Made by a program: the position numbers and the translations under genes | Notes under the pieces: generated by a model | What the model was told of the DNA's origin: nothing | Databases searched by the model: none | Seen by the model: only the letters and a program-made list of their open reading frames with translations | In this document: piece by piece, positions 1-11,587 of the stretch | How the letters are laid out: the number at the start of each line of letters is the position of its first letter | Position numbering within the stretch: position 1 is the first letter of the stretch | From: Stercorarius parasiticus | Lineage: Eukaryota; Chordata; Aves; Charadriiformes; Stercorariidae | Assembly: GCA_013396915.1 (NCBI GenBank) | Contig: VWZL01001361.1 | Span: 60,777-124,776, forward strand | DNA length: 64,000 nucleotides | Direction: 5' to 3'

Positions 1-1656
1 AAAATTACTTCGGGATTTTAGAGTTAGAAACATTCTATGGTAATATCCTCAGTGATAGGGTTTGGACTAACCTTGCTGAGTACTGAGTTGACTACTGGAA
101 ATAATCATCCGTATGCTACATAGTGCCACTAGTAACACACCTACAACTGCACTTTCTTTCCCAATTGCTGGTTTGTTTCCCCAAATCCTGCCGTAACAGA
201 TTCCCACAGTCACTGCCCCAGATGTTTCCAGCTCTGCAGAGAAGACACAGTTAACATCACCTGATCATTGGTAACGAGCATTTTGTGGTTCCCCAGCCTG
301 GGAACTGAACTGGGTAGAAACCTGACACCCTTCTCAAAAGAGCCATCAGGAAGGGTTGAGGTGCAACATCGTTAAGAGCATGTTAAACCTCATTTATAAC
401 CTCAGCGTTACTTATTGTTTTGGCTCTGTTTTCTAGGGAACCAGGAGCAGCATGGGCACGAAGAGTGGATTTGGGGATGCACAGTGCCAGGGGTGAAAGA
501 CAGTGAGAGCTGCTTTCACCTTGGCATTCAGGACAAAGCAGGGCAGAGAGAACTTCCCACGGTTTTCCGTGGGGATTTACTTTATTTTCATGAGTGAAGA
601 GGAGGTGGGCAGAGGCAGGTATCTTCAAGCAGGGGGCCAGGCTGTGGACTTCCCAGCGAAAAAGCTGCTGCGGGCACAAGTCAGGCGGCCTGAAGTGAGC
701 AGGATTATACAGGAGATTATACAGGGGCAGGGAGGACACACTGCTGAGAAGACCAGTTTCAAGGGCAACCTGCCCATGAGGCAGGATTCATGAAAGAGAT
801 CTTCATTTATGCTGTTCCTGTTGCCAGACTTCAGAGTCGTTCAGCTATTATGGCAGGCAGCTTGGAACAGATTGTGTATTTGCTGTATGCTCATGAGAAA
901 GATTCAAGTTTCAAGCTGGAAATGTGTCTGTCTTCAAGCTTGAGCAGTGTTATGTATCTACTGGCACCCTTATAGTTCTCATGTTTAAGTGTTTGATAAT
1001 GCAGCCATAGTTATTTGAAGATGCAATTTGTGTGGTTTCAGCTTTGTTTCACTGGCGTGCACAGTTCATCATTATGCTGGATTTATCATGCCCTGGAAAA
1101 GTTCCTCTATACTTTTTGTTGTACGTATTTCTTGCACGCAACTAGAATATGTCGGCAGAACGTATGTAGTTAAGAAGAAAGCATCATTTTGCTGGAGAGA
1201 TTAATTGTATTTTGGGTATCTTGACTTTTAAGAGCTTATTTTCAAATTCCTTGATTTACTGTTCTTCAGTGCTCTCTAAGCCAGCGTTATGGAAAGCCAC
1301 TTCATCAAGTCTGTTTCCTTGGTAAGACAGCCTTAAAAATGGCAACTAACAGGTACTCCAGGGAATTACTGCTAAAATTCTGAGAAACCCAACTATGGCA
1401 TAACCTGTCTGTAGGAAAATTTAATCTAAGGTGAGGCAGTCAGCCCTTGGTGTATGACCTGATCAAACATGAATTAGGCTTAGTCCTGTCAGCAAAGCTC
1501 TCAAAGTTCTTGCTATTAATGTAAGTGCTCAGCTTTATCTTAAATCTTACTAAATGAGGCCTAACGCTGTGTCAGTCAGTGAATTTTGTGGGTTAGCTGT
1601 TCCATCAGTATCTTCAACTCATAATCTCTCTGTAGTCTCACTGTTGCAAAGCCAAA
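1..1656. other. Upstream flank, no gene recognised
   Basis: Single-copy-looking DNA of ordinary base composition lies left of the promoter island. Several short open frames overlap at 383-975, but none matches a protein I know and none has a convincing exon structure. A 12-bp tandem duplication (GATTATACAGGA then GATTATACAGGG) sits at 703-726. An 18-bp string, CCTGCCCATGAGGCAGGA, at about 767-784 recurs near 1739 (see the repeat entry). By vertebrate synteny the next gene leftward would be HAO2 or an HSD3B-family gene, but nothing of either is visible. Confidence 0.5.
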
Positions 1657-1660
1657 TCAT

Positions 1661-1720
1661 TTAAGATCAGAAGCGGACAGTGCTTGAATCCCAGCCTGTG
1701 TAGGCTTTCTTTCCTCCAAT
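1661..1720. repeat. 60-bp dispersed direct repeat, copy A
   Basis: This segment is nearly identical to 3714-3773 in the same orientation. The first 43 bases, from TTAAGATCAG to GCCTGTGTAG, are identical. The last 17 differ at about four positions, all transitions. On the minus strand both copies read as the same short peptide end (YTGWDSSTVRF then stop); on the plus strand both read LRSEADSA then stop. I do not recognise either as part of a known protein. Copy A lies just outside the CpG island. The next 50 bases (1734-1775) share an 18-mer and flanking similarity with 762-797, so A may be the most complete of three partial copies. Confidence 0.75.
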
Positions 1721-1924
1721 CCCGACCTTCGTGGGCAGCCTGCCCATGAGGCAGGACCCAGGAAAGTAAAGACGGGACGCCCCGGCGTTGGCACCGCGGG
1801 CGAACCAGAACTGACAAGATCCGGCCTCGCCAACGGCTGTCCCAACACCACGCCCGCGCGCCCCAACCGCCCCGCGCCGCTCACCCCCACGTGACTGCGC
1901 CCTCCAGCGGCCCCTCCGGGTGTA

Positions 1925-1934
1925 CGCATGCGCA
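1925..1934. promoter_or_regulatory. NRF1-type site 1
   Basis: CGCATGCGCA matches the core of the NRF1 consensus and lies in the CpG island 51 bp upstream of a second, perfect NRF1 palindrome. Confidence 0.6.
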
Positions 1935-1984
1935 TTGGGGACGGCGGGCACCCACCCCCATCCCCACCCCACCCCCGTTGCTCA

Positions 1985-1994
1985 GCGCATGCGC
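1985..1994. promoter_or_regulatory. NRF1-type site 2 (perfect palindrome)
   Basis: GCGCATGCGC is the palindromic NRF1 core. It is followed within six bases by an ETS/GABP motif CTTCCGG at 2000-2006. The ATG inside this site (1989-1991) is also the only plausible start codon before the first N. Confidence 0.65.
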
Positions 1995-2042
1995 CGATCC
2001 TTCCGGGCTGCTGCCCTATTTCCCTCCCCCCCACCCCGCCCC
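1989..2042 (+). CDS. WARS2: Possible start of WARS2 exon 1 (targeting peptide), cut by an N
   Basis: From the ATG at 1989 the frame reads MRRSFRAAALFPSPPPRP and then runs into the N at 2043. If the N stood for exactly one base the frame would stop at 2046-2048. The start is Arg-rich with small hydrophobic residues and no acidic residue, as in mitochondrial presequences. The human exon 1 encodes about 30 residues of this kind. Against it: the Kozak context is poor (C at -3), the ATG lies inside an NRF1 site, and no splice donor can be placed. No other ATG occurs downstream in the island before 2404. This is a weak candidate; the real exon 1 may lie in the missing sequence at 2043 or 2441-2519. 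Confidence 0.25.
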
Positions 2043-2043
2043 N
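2043..2043. other. Assembly break (single N) in the promoter island
   Basis: A single N follows a C-rich run. The single N at 27058 clearly stands for a longer stretch of missing sequence, so this one should not be read as one base either. It falls where WARS2 exon 1 is expected. Confidence 0.8.
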
Positions 2044-2440
2044 GGTAGCGGAAGCGTTGGGTTGCTCCCGCCCCTCACGCCGCCGTTCTTTCAGCCCCGT
2101 CCCTCCTGCTTTCCAGCTGGTTGTCTCTGGCGCCTCTCAGACGTAGGGGCTTCTCCTCAGCCGGTCACGCGGGGTTTAGGGGCAGGGGAGAGGGGGAGGC
2201 CTGAAGCAGCGAGTGAGGTGTGGGGGCGCAGCGGCTACTCCTGCCGCGGCCGGTGGGTGTCCAGGTTGTCGTTCAAGCGTTGAGGTGTCACTGGACGTTA
2301 TTCAGCCTCGGTCTTTTCCCCTAGAGCGTTATCTGCCGATTTTAACTGTACCTACAGGCTGCAAACTCCTGTCTTCTCCAGCAGGGAAAAAAAAAAAAAC
2401 CACATGGGAGGATATACGTCAACTCACTGCCTTGGTACTT

Positions 2441-2519
2441 NNNNNNNNNNNNNNNNNNNNNNNNNNNNNNNNNNNNNNNNNNNNNNNNNNNNNNNNNNNN
2501 NNNNNNNNNNNNNNNNNNN
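2441..2519. other. Assembly gap of 79 N
   Basis: A run of 79 N directly downstream of the promoter island. It may hide part of exon 1 or its splice donor. Confidence 0.99.
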
Positions 2520-4958
2520 ACAAAATTGATATAAAGGAGCAATTGATTGCATTGATCGTATTTAGGAAGATACCCTAAGCAGTCAGCCGGGTGAGGTAGG
2601 AATATATTCAGCAAGCATGTGTGCAGGCAACCTCCCTCATGAAACTTTGTTTTACCAATCTAAATTTTTATGTAGCTTGTTTTTAAAGTGAGTGGAAGAA
2701 TTATTTATTAAAACAATCTGATGACAATAATACTAATGTTGCATCATTTTAGTGAATGTTTGTTTCCCTTAGCTGGACAATTGGCTTTTTCATGAAAACC
2801 ATGCTCACATTCATGTATCATCCAAATCCTGAATGGTATGCTATGTTTCTACAGTGGAACATTTTATCCAGAATGAGTGTCAGGATAGATGTGTCTCATG
2901 TTGCTTGTAAGGAGAAATGGGATAAGTAGAAGATCAAAGATGACTTTCAGTTTCTTGATGTTATCCATGCTATCTGTGACCTTGCAACAACTGAATACTA
3001 TCTGTTGCCCTCTACCACAGAGTTGTTATTCTGAGAATTTCAAGCTAAAACACACAGTAGTACACAAAAAGTTGGTGTATATAATAGTGAGTTTGGGTAA
3101 ACTACAAGTTGCAGGAATGTTTGAGTTATTTCAGAACTAGGATTTTTAAGGTTAAATTTAAGAAATTAAGGCATATTTCAGTTACTTATCAGGAAAGCTA
3201 ATAGCATGCAAATAACTTTGATTCTGCCCTTTCTGTTGAGGAGGTAGTATGGGAGGGAAAGAGGGAGAACCTGTTATCCCCTATGAAACTTTCATAATCA
3301 ATATTTTACTTAGTATTTTTAGTATGCTTTCTACTCGGTGTTACTATGGGGCAGAGGTAAGGTTGTTGTGCTTGGTTTTGTTTCAGAATTCATTTGTGTA
3401 TCAGACTACTGTGAATTTTAACCGTACAGAAGACCTAAAGCGTCTTGACATGGCATACTCAATAACCTTGTTGGGTGCTTCCATTCCTTTAGCTGCTTTG
3501 ATTTCATTTCACTTGCGTGTACCTAAATCTTCCTAGGTTTTTAACACTTAGAATTTGAACAGTTACACTGTCCCTGTAATACATTTGCCAAAGCAAACTA
3601 CATGCAGATCTTCCAGAGGTGCCTCAAACCACTCTGTATTTTTAGAACAAGAACAGCGAAGTTTCTTGAAAAATATTGAAAGGGTTTGTATATGCTTATC
3701 TTTCCAGCTACACTTAAGATCAGAAGCGGACAGTGCTTGAATCCCAGCCTGTGTAGACTTTCTCTTCTTCAATTCAGAGCTTCATTCCTATCCTAACAAC
3801 TGATGGTGAAAAAAATCTAAGTGGATGAAGTAAAGATAGGGGCTGTTTGTGCTTAGGTGATTAGGCAAGTAAATCTTACCTATCAGCAGTACTACCAATG
3901 CCAGTGACTAACTGTGGAGCATTTCTGTACTGATGTGAACTCAAGCTCTTGGACAGGGTATCTCTTTTTCTCCTCTATACCCTATAATGGACCTTTTTTG
4001 TTTGGACATGATTTGTTCAGAGAGAAGCCTGCTCAGCATTGCACGTACCCCCCTTCACACTCTTTGATCTACATAGCTCCTAAACATAGTATGTTTGAGA
4101 CATACCAGAATGTAGTTTACTACCTTCACTGTTACCCCAGTGAAGTACGAGGACTTGGTTTTGATTATAGTCATGTGCATTACTAGATGGCTTTCCAGGC
4201 TCCCAGCTGGAGGCCTACTTTTAGATGTTATTTGCCTTCCTGAAGTCAGGAGTCTTTGGCACCATTTTTCTTTTCTAGTAGCAAAGTAGTTATTGCTATT
4301 ACAGTTATAGTAAGAATACTGTAATACCTATATTGCTTTTCTTCCCGAGAGCATCTTTTAAAGAAAACATGAACCTCTCATTTTGCTGCCTTTTCTCCAA
4401 CCTCGATCCTCCTTCTTTGATAAGTAAGCCATTCCTGCCCTTCACACATGATTTATTACAGTGGCTATATTGTTTTGCTAAGCTATACATTTTGATGTCC
4501 TACAGCCTTCATCTCTTGTCAACTTTCACAGGAGTCTCAGGCACCAGGAAGGGGATTCTTTTTTAGCTTTATGTGAACTACATCTTCCAGCTGCAAGGGT
4601 TGGTATTTTTTAGTGCAAAATATTTTCCTTTCCTCTTTGGTGATAGAATTTGGTCATTTTTTTTCCTGACACTCAAAAGTTGTGTTTGCTGTAACAAAAC
4701 TCATGGCAGTGACTCTAGCAGGCATTGTTTGGGTCATACAAAGAGAAGATTGGTTTGAGTCCCACAGCCCCAAGGATGCTGCTTCTGCCTCTTGGTGAGT
4801 GCTGCACAGAAAACACCTCTGGTGAATGTTTAGTCAGCACTGTTGCAAGTACAAGACCATCAAATCCAAGGACAACATGTTGGTAATCTTAGCAGCTCAT
4901 TTAGGAATGTTCCTGTGTCTTTGCCTGAGTTAATATCTGAAAAAAATGCCACAGGATA
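2520..4958. other. WARS2 intron 1, left part, no gene recognised
   Basis: AT-leaning DNA without recognisable genes apart from repeat copy B at 3714. An open frame of 95 codons at 3249-3536 has no family resemblance I can name and no surrounding gene structure, so I leave it uncalled. Confidence 0.5.
3714..3773. repeat. 60-bp dispersed direct repeat, copy B
   Basis: Second copy of the 1661-1720 sequence, 2,053 bp downstream in the same orientation. The base upstream context CTTATCTTTCCAG resembles a splice acceptor, but the frame closes after eight shared residues (LRSEADSA). Sequence on either side of the 60 bases is not obviously shared with copy A, except that both copies have a histidine codon (CAT or CAC) directly before TTAAGA. 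Confidence 0.75.
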
Positions 4959-4959
4959 G

Positions 4960-5470
4960 AACCCTATAGGTAGTTTCTCTAGCTTGCTTTACACTTTATG
5001 ACCAAAGGTGGTGCTAAAATCAAGACCGATTTACTGCGTCTTCCTTTAGTGTGACAGCCTAATGGGTCTCAAGGCCAAAGTTAGACTAATTTGGCATGCT
5101 TTACTCTTAACAAATTCATGTTTGCGGTTGTTTTCCTCTAGTTATCTTTTAGGGAATTGCAAAAGATGTTTTTTGTTTACTGAGAACTGATGCTAAGCAG
5201 ACTGCCTCTCAGACTGCTCCTCTTTCCCTGGATTTGTGGAGACAGGAATAACATTTGCCCTTTTTTCATCTTCTGATATTTTGCTAGGCCACTGTGAACC
5301 TCAATGATTCTGGCCAGTATTCTCAGTACTTTAAGAAGAGATCTTCAGACTAGTTTGCTCTGATGAAATTTGATTCATTTTTTGATGAAGTATTGTTCCT
5401 TCTGTATTCAGGCCACCTGATCACTCCATCGTTACTGTGCTAGTCATGTTAACGACTGGTCATATTTCAT
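4960..5470 (-). mobile_element. Decayed CR1/L3-type LINE fragment, minus strand
   Basis: The plus strand reads like the complement of the reverse-transcriptase half of an old CR1/L3 element. Recognisable blocks in order are GCTAAAATCAAGACC, the CTTAACAAATTCATG block (complement of the CFLTN-like region), AAATTTGATTCATT (the HPE/M region) and TTCAGTACTTTAAG-like sequence. Many indels have destroyed all reading frames. The family assignment comes from remembered consensus blocks, not from an alignment. Confidence 0.5.
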
Positions 5471-8400
5471 ATTTTTTTATTAAGATGGCTGTGAAAAAGG
5501 TAGTTAGATAAAAATTGAAGGGTTGTTTTGGAGGACACCACTAAAATGCTTTTTCCCAGATTGCAAATTTAATCTTGAGAATTTTTAGTTATAGTTACCA
5601 TATGGATTCTGGAGAAGGGAAGTAACTGAAATTACCAGACTCTAATCCTTAAGGATTTCTAAGATTGTAGTTAAAACTATAGTGGGAGAGAGAGCTCAAT
5701 TTTTAGTATTATTCAGATGTGTTATGAATGAAGTGCAAACAATTTAAAAGCATCCATATTCCCATCTTGAATTTGTTGTTGTCACATAGGGGTCACTTTG
5801 TTAACCATTAATGAAATGAGTCCCCAGATGGATGTAACAAGCTGCACACATACAAAGGTTACTGCAGCAGGTCAACTTCAGAATGGCTGTCCAGGCCTGA
5901 GATTGTACTGAGATTGATGGATAAGCAGACAGTTTTTTAAGTGCTTGCCTTGGATTTATGATTGTGACAGCCCCCAGTGTTGCATCTCTTTCTTCTAGAG
6001 AGCACAAAGGTTGGAGGTAGCAAAGTGCTTTTGACTTAGAAAAAAGCTGGAAATGCAAGTACCTGTTGACAGCAAAGACCCATGCCGTTTCCTGGTGTCC
6101 AGTATGGGGTTGTTTGGTATGTTGTAATCTACAGGACCTTTAGGAAAGATCTAAGTAACTTGAGAAATGCTTTCCAAATATGAGTAGCTTCTATGTGGAT
6201 TCATGTGTAGAAATTGGTACCTTTCTTTTTTTAATTTCCTGTTATTTTCCTGAATTTTAACTTTTTTACTATTGTTGTTGGGCACAGGTACTAAAAGTTA
6301 CTTAATTATCCATCTTCTCCCGAAATCATCTGGATTTAGCAACATGTTCCAGCTTTTGGATTAAATCTCTAGTATCTCCTATCCAGGTTGGAATGGAATC
6401 TTTCTTAATCAGTCATTTATTTTTATTTTAATCACTAAATAACTTATGTTTAATCCTCTAGGGAAGCAGGCTTATCTGTCAGATAAAGCGTTGGAGGTGT
6501 TCTCTAAGCCAGAATGAAACCATTAGCATATGTATCATTTTCACAGCTGAAGGGAAGTTAGTACGCAGTGAGAATATACGTTTCTTGGGTCTTCATTGGG
6601 TTTGGGAGAACTCAGATTTCCACACAGAGTTATTAGACTTTCCAGTTGTAGAGAGACTTCTCCTAATCTGCCTTGTTTTATGCCTTGTCTCTAGTGGATT
6701 TTGACCACTGTTGTAGTTCCACAGGAGACAGCCCCCATTGTAGACAGAAATGAAGGATCTTTGAGGCGTGAACGGGTCCTATTCATTTCCATAATGGAGT
6801 TCTAACAATAAAGTCTGGCAAACGTAGATTGTTTTAGCAGGAAACAGCCCTTTATTCTGGCATCTTGGCAGGGCTTGGGTAGAGTCCCACCATTCTTTCC
6901 CCCTCTGGGCCTTGCTTTCAGTCTCTTGGCTGAGCCTGTTTTTTCTCTTGAGAGACTTCTGTTTTTATTAACTTGTTTTGTACAGTGACTTTAATGAAAG
7001 ATGCTACTCTGGCAGTCCTGGATGTTGAAGTTTTGTGTAAATTTCTCTGGTGCATATGTTGGACAAACATACCGTGAATTGTACAGTCTGTAGTGGATCA
7101 CCTCTGTCTCTAGACCACAGACTAGGGGTCGTGTTTTAATGCTGTTTCATTGGCAGATAGAATTTCCATTTACTAATACAGCAAGTGCTATTCTAGACAT
7201 TCAACAATTACTTTTTCCATGACACAAGCTGTGGTTTATGCTGGGACTCTAGGGTTAGATGAACAAACATTTTGTGGAGTTGACTCAAATTACAGTAGGA
7301 TCAGAAGTTGAAGTGAAGAAAACCCCTAAACATTGTCAGTTAAGTCACCTTAGATCATATATTTTCTGAGCTCTGCTGAGTTCGTAAGTAGCAAATTTAA
7401 ATTGTTTACCTTTTGTTTATTTGAGCCCTTGACTGTTAGTAACTGTAACAATACCATTCTTGGAGTCCCTAACTCAGACAAATCACGTAGCAATTTTATA
7501 GTTTTCTGTTGTATCAGGCAGATCTATGTATTCACTGGGCAGTATTAAATACATTTTTGCCCTCAGAGATGTATGCCTTGAGAGTTCACTGAAGTTCTCT
7601 CTGCAAGTGAAATAGATGTATATTCATGTGTATATATACATACACAAATATACAATGAAGTATACTTACTTTTTCATTTCCCTCATTCTTGTGCTGAAAT
7701 GTGATGATTGCTACCATAAATGAAATGTCTGCTTTTACTTTTAACTACGAGTTCTTTGAATTATGCTAGGGCTTGCTTCTACTTCTTGGAGCTTGCAGAA
7801 GTAATGGAAAGGTGAAGTTTACCCGATTGTTTCAGTGATGTCTGTGTGATATCTGTATGAAGAATTTGTGTTGTGTGTAGGGAGCACTAATAGGGGTTTC
7901 CTCCGTTTTCATGGTGTTGCACATAAGTTATGTTATGAACTACTACTACAGTGCTGATGTTATCTACAAAACCAGGCAGATAAAACTGCTATGCTTCATT
8001 TGTATGTAGATGGCATTTTCATAATTGTACAGAGTAGGAACTTTTTTTTATTTAGATTACTTTGTTAATAAATAAGAGTTTTGGAGTCTTGCAGTACACA
8101 TCAGAATGTGAATTAAGTGCTTCTCGTTGATCTTCAAAGTGGTGTAAGCCCATCTAATTCACCCACCTCAGTGGGTCTCAATATTTAAATTCTTGTGCAG
8201 AAAGATCTGAGGGTTGGGTAGTGGTAAGTTCCCATTTTTGAGGCTCAGAGCTCCTGTATAACTATTCTAATTCTCAGAAGTATTCAGAAGCTAAAATGAG
8301 ATTAAATTGTATACATACTCCCACTCTGACAAATGGAGTATTTGTGCTTTTGAATCCCATCAGTCCAGTCTTCTCCCTGTCATTTCTAGTCACATACACT

Positions 8401-11400
8401 CAATGACAATCAAATACTATACCTTGGTCTTCATAGCGTCCTCCTCACAATCTGGATGCTGAACTATTAACCTCATTTGAAAGGTTGTTGGCCAACTTTC
8501 ACAGAAATGGAATTGCTAGCATCTTCACAACTTCCTAGGCTCACCATCATCTTGTTTGCTTTTGCCAGGTGCATACTTCTGACTTTGGAATCTGCCATGT
8601 TAGCTGTGCCTTGGAAAAGATACAGCAACATTTCCATGTTAATAAAAGACTCCATGCTTCCTGATGATCTCACCAAAGATTCACGTAGCAACTATTTCTG
8701 TCACTTGCTTTCACACTTGTGGGTACACTAATATCCCTGTCCTTTGGCAGCGAGATTGCTAAATGGCCCATTTTGCACTTATCCAACAGCAGGGACAGTT
8801 CTTTTCAGGGATTCTGCCTTTATCCTAGGTGTCATGGGCATGCATTTTTCTCCTTACCAGTATTGCTTTTTACATTAACAGCAGCAAAGAAATATGGGGA
8901 GGTACAAACTTTTGATGACAGAACCATGTTATGCTATCTTTCCTAAATATAATCTTTTTATAGCCACATCAAAGTTTCTTTCAAAGGTAGTCCTTGACTT
9001 CTACTTGAATTGGGTTATCCATTTGCAAATATTTTTCTTGAAATCACATGCTTGCCAAGATATGGAAAGACTTGACTTAATAGGCATCCATAGGGTGCTT
9101 TCCGTTTGCATGGAAGAACAAAACAGTTTCAAACATTTCAAAGCCTCTTTGTTGCTTATGTAAAGGCAATCAGGGGTCCAGCCCTCTGAATTCCTGACAG
9201 AATCTCATTTTGCATCTCTGCTGGCAACAAATTAGTTCATGTAATTGCTGCCACCAAGAATGAGTACACATTCTGCTCTTCATATGCTTCCACTGTTTTG
9301 GTTTGGTTTGTTTCTGGAAGATATTCACATTTGAGATCTTTGCAGAGTTAAAGCAATGTCAGCACTTTGCACGTTTATCAGGCATTAAGCCAGGCCAGAA
9401 CAGCCAAAGGTGCCATCGCTCCCTTCAGAGGGACATTTTTACAGTTGGCCATACAACATTGATTTTAAGTCTCCAGTAGGAGTCCTCAAAGAAAAATGGA
9501 GTATTACACATCTCTGGGATACCTGCAGTACAAACAGTTGGCTTCTTTTACAGTGATGCACTCCAAATTGAGAGTTGGTAATTTGCCTGGTTTCCTATGG
9601 GTCAGTTTGAATAACACAGGTAAGTTAGTAAGGGAGTGAGTAAGTTAGAGAGCTCACCTTTAAAACAAAGCAGTGAGTCTCACACACAAACTAGGGAACT
9701 TTTCATTTGACGTTTCTGGGCTCAAGGTGTGTAATAAGCAGGACTGTGACTACAGTTCACTATGACGTGGGTTACATGTGCTGTGGCCATTCTAGTCTTG
9801 CAGGTATTTTCTATAAAATTTTACGTGCTTTAGGTCTCAAACTTGATAACCCTTAATTGTACTATTATGAATCCTTACCTGTATTGCTTTTGGTTTTACA
9901 TTTCTTAGATGTTAGTGACCAAGGGCCAGACTTTTTTAAGCAGCATTTTGTTGTGCTAGTGACTGAAGGTGCTGGTGCACATTAGATATCAGTCTGACAA
10001 GAACTTCATCTCATGTAAGCAAAGAATTTGCTCTGTATACAGAAAACTTCATCAGTTGTAAATACAGTCTTCTTGTTCAGTGGAAATACAGACACTACAC
10101 TCATCCTATCTTCAACTCAACCTCAGATTAAATTCCTCGGGAAGATAATATAGCTTTTATTGACCATTTACTTTTTGGGGTCAGTGCCTGTGTCTGAACT
10201 AGGGCGTCCAGATGAGCTTCTGTGCTCCTGGACACAGGAACGTGTCTTGGCTACATCCTCTTGGAGGGCAAGACCTGAGCACAAATGAACCTCTCCATCC
10301 CCCTCATCTGTTCCTTGTCTATTGTTTGTCCTTTCTGTGGAACAGACGAGTCTGGTGATTTCAGGACCAACCTGCACTGATAAAAACAGTTTAAGTGTAG
10401 TCTATGAGTATCATCTGTCTTCAGAAAAAGTTTCTTAAATTCTGAAGAAGTCCCCAATACAAGTATGATTATTATGTCTAAAATATTTAAATTGATAGAA
10501 TTCTCTTCAGCATAGACAAGGAGGACCAGCGGTATTATTTTCTTTGTGCATGTGAGCACCATTGGGGAATTTACTGAGACTTCCACATCCTAAGGCCTCT
10601 CAATAGCCATAAGGTGGTTTTAAAACTTTCCTTTTCACCTGAGATGAATTTCAGGCAGTGACCACAAGGTGAAAGTTTTTGAACAGCTGTGTTAATTTTG
10701 GCCCCATATGAAATAAAGCCAACTTTTCCTTGCTACAGGAAATTGCCAAATAAAATAATGGAGAGGAAATCAACTACTCTTTGAGTTTCTAGGACAATAT
10801 TCTGAAGAAACATAGTAATTCCAAACAAAAAATATTTTTCAAAACACACCCCTCTAGATGTAAGTTGATAGTCTTTGTTTATCTCCCATAGGGCAATACT
10901 GGTAGCAAGCAGGTTCCTAACTTGAACAAAATACGTAAAAACTATAATAAACTCTCTTTCAGCTAGGGGTCAGAGAAGGAGCAAGAGTGATCGGATGTTT
11001 TTAAGAGATTTGGATGCTACTGTGATCAAAAACATAAAACTTCTTTAATTTCTGTGGGAGGGAAGTATTTAGTTATGGGGGCATTCTTTAGCTTTTGGTT
11101 TTGTTTTGCTTTAAGACTGTGGTGTTTTCATACTTAAAATTGTTTCATATATTAACTTAAAAGCAGATCAACATTTCATATATCAAATAACTTGTATTTA
11201 TAATTTAGAAATATGATATACTTTTCTTTACATTTTGACAGTAACACCTGTATCACGTAGCAAAATGCTTTACTTGTTGCTATCAGTTGTATTCTATTGA
11301 AGCAGAGTATGCTTCTGAATGTAGGTATATACCAGTTTACAAGTATTCAATGTTAACCTGTATTTCAAATCTCTCTCTGTATTTCTGTCTCTCAACATGG

Positions 11401-11586
11401 AATGGTTTTTCAAAGCATGTCAGTGTTCAGCTACTATCAGTGAAAAGGCCTTAATTCCTAAACTTTGTTAAATGCAGGTAGAAAGAGTTGAATCTTGAAA
11501 CGCCATGAGATCTAGCCTATCTAAATAGAACTCTAATTTCTCTTCCATCCTGTTTGGTGATCGCTCTTTGACCTTAATCATGCATA
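5471..11586. other. WARS2 intron 1, no gene recognised
   Basis: About 6 kb of AT-leaning intronic DNA. Open frames are short and overlap on both strands (for example 8473-8731), which is typical of chance. An AT-rich (TA/CA) patch with TGTATATATACATAC lies around 7610-7665. I see no RNA gene, intact transposon or array. Confidence 0.5.
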
Positions 11587-11587
11587 T

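Larger units (their letters stand above)
1740..2330 (+). promoter_or_regulatory. WARS2: CpG island, probable WARS2 promoter
   Basis: GC- and CpG-rich DNA in an otherwise AT-leaning neighbourhood. Visible motifs are two NRF1-type sites (CGCATGCGCA at 1925-1934 and the perfect palindrome GCGCATGCGC at 1985-1994), an E-box CACGTGAC at 1888-1895, and an ETS/GABP site CTTCCGG at 2000-2006. NRF1 with GABP is the well-known promoter pairing of nuclear genes for mitochondrial proteins. That fits WARS2, whose exon 2 is the next coding exon on this strand, about 21 kb downstream. There is no TATA box, as expected for such a promoter. The assignment is inferred from position and motifs; no transcript evidence is available here. 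A minus-strand transcript from the same island cannot be excluded. Confidence 0.65.

Noticed and set aside
1671..1695. tRNA-like B box (GTGCTTGAATCCCAG) within the 60-bp repeat
   Set aside because: Resembles the GGTTCGAATCC consensus, but no A box or cloverleaf can be drawn around it in either copy.
1657..2034. Minus-strand open frame through the CpG island, considered as a divergent gene partner of WARS2
   Set aside because: Composition-driven in the GC-rich part; no ATG context or family match, and its end lies in the 60-bp repeat.
3249..3536. 95-codon open frame in intron 1
   Set aside because: No homologue recognised and no splice sites in phase.
8473..8731. Overlapping open frames on both strands, about 75-84 codons
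   Set aside because: Considered as a processed pseudogene or transposase remnant, but no motif or poly(A) tail supports it.
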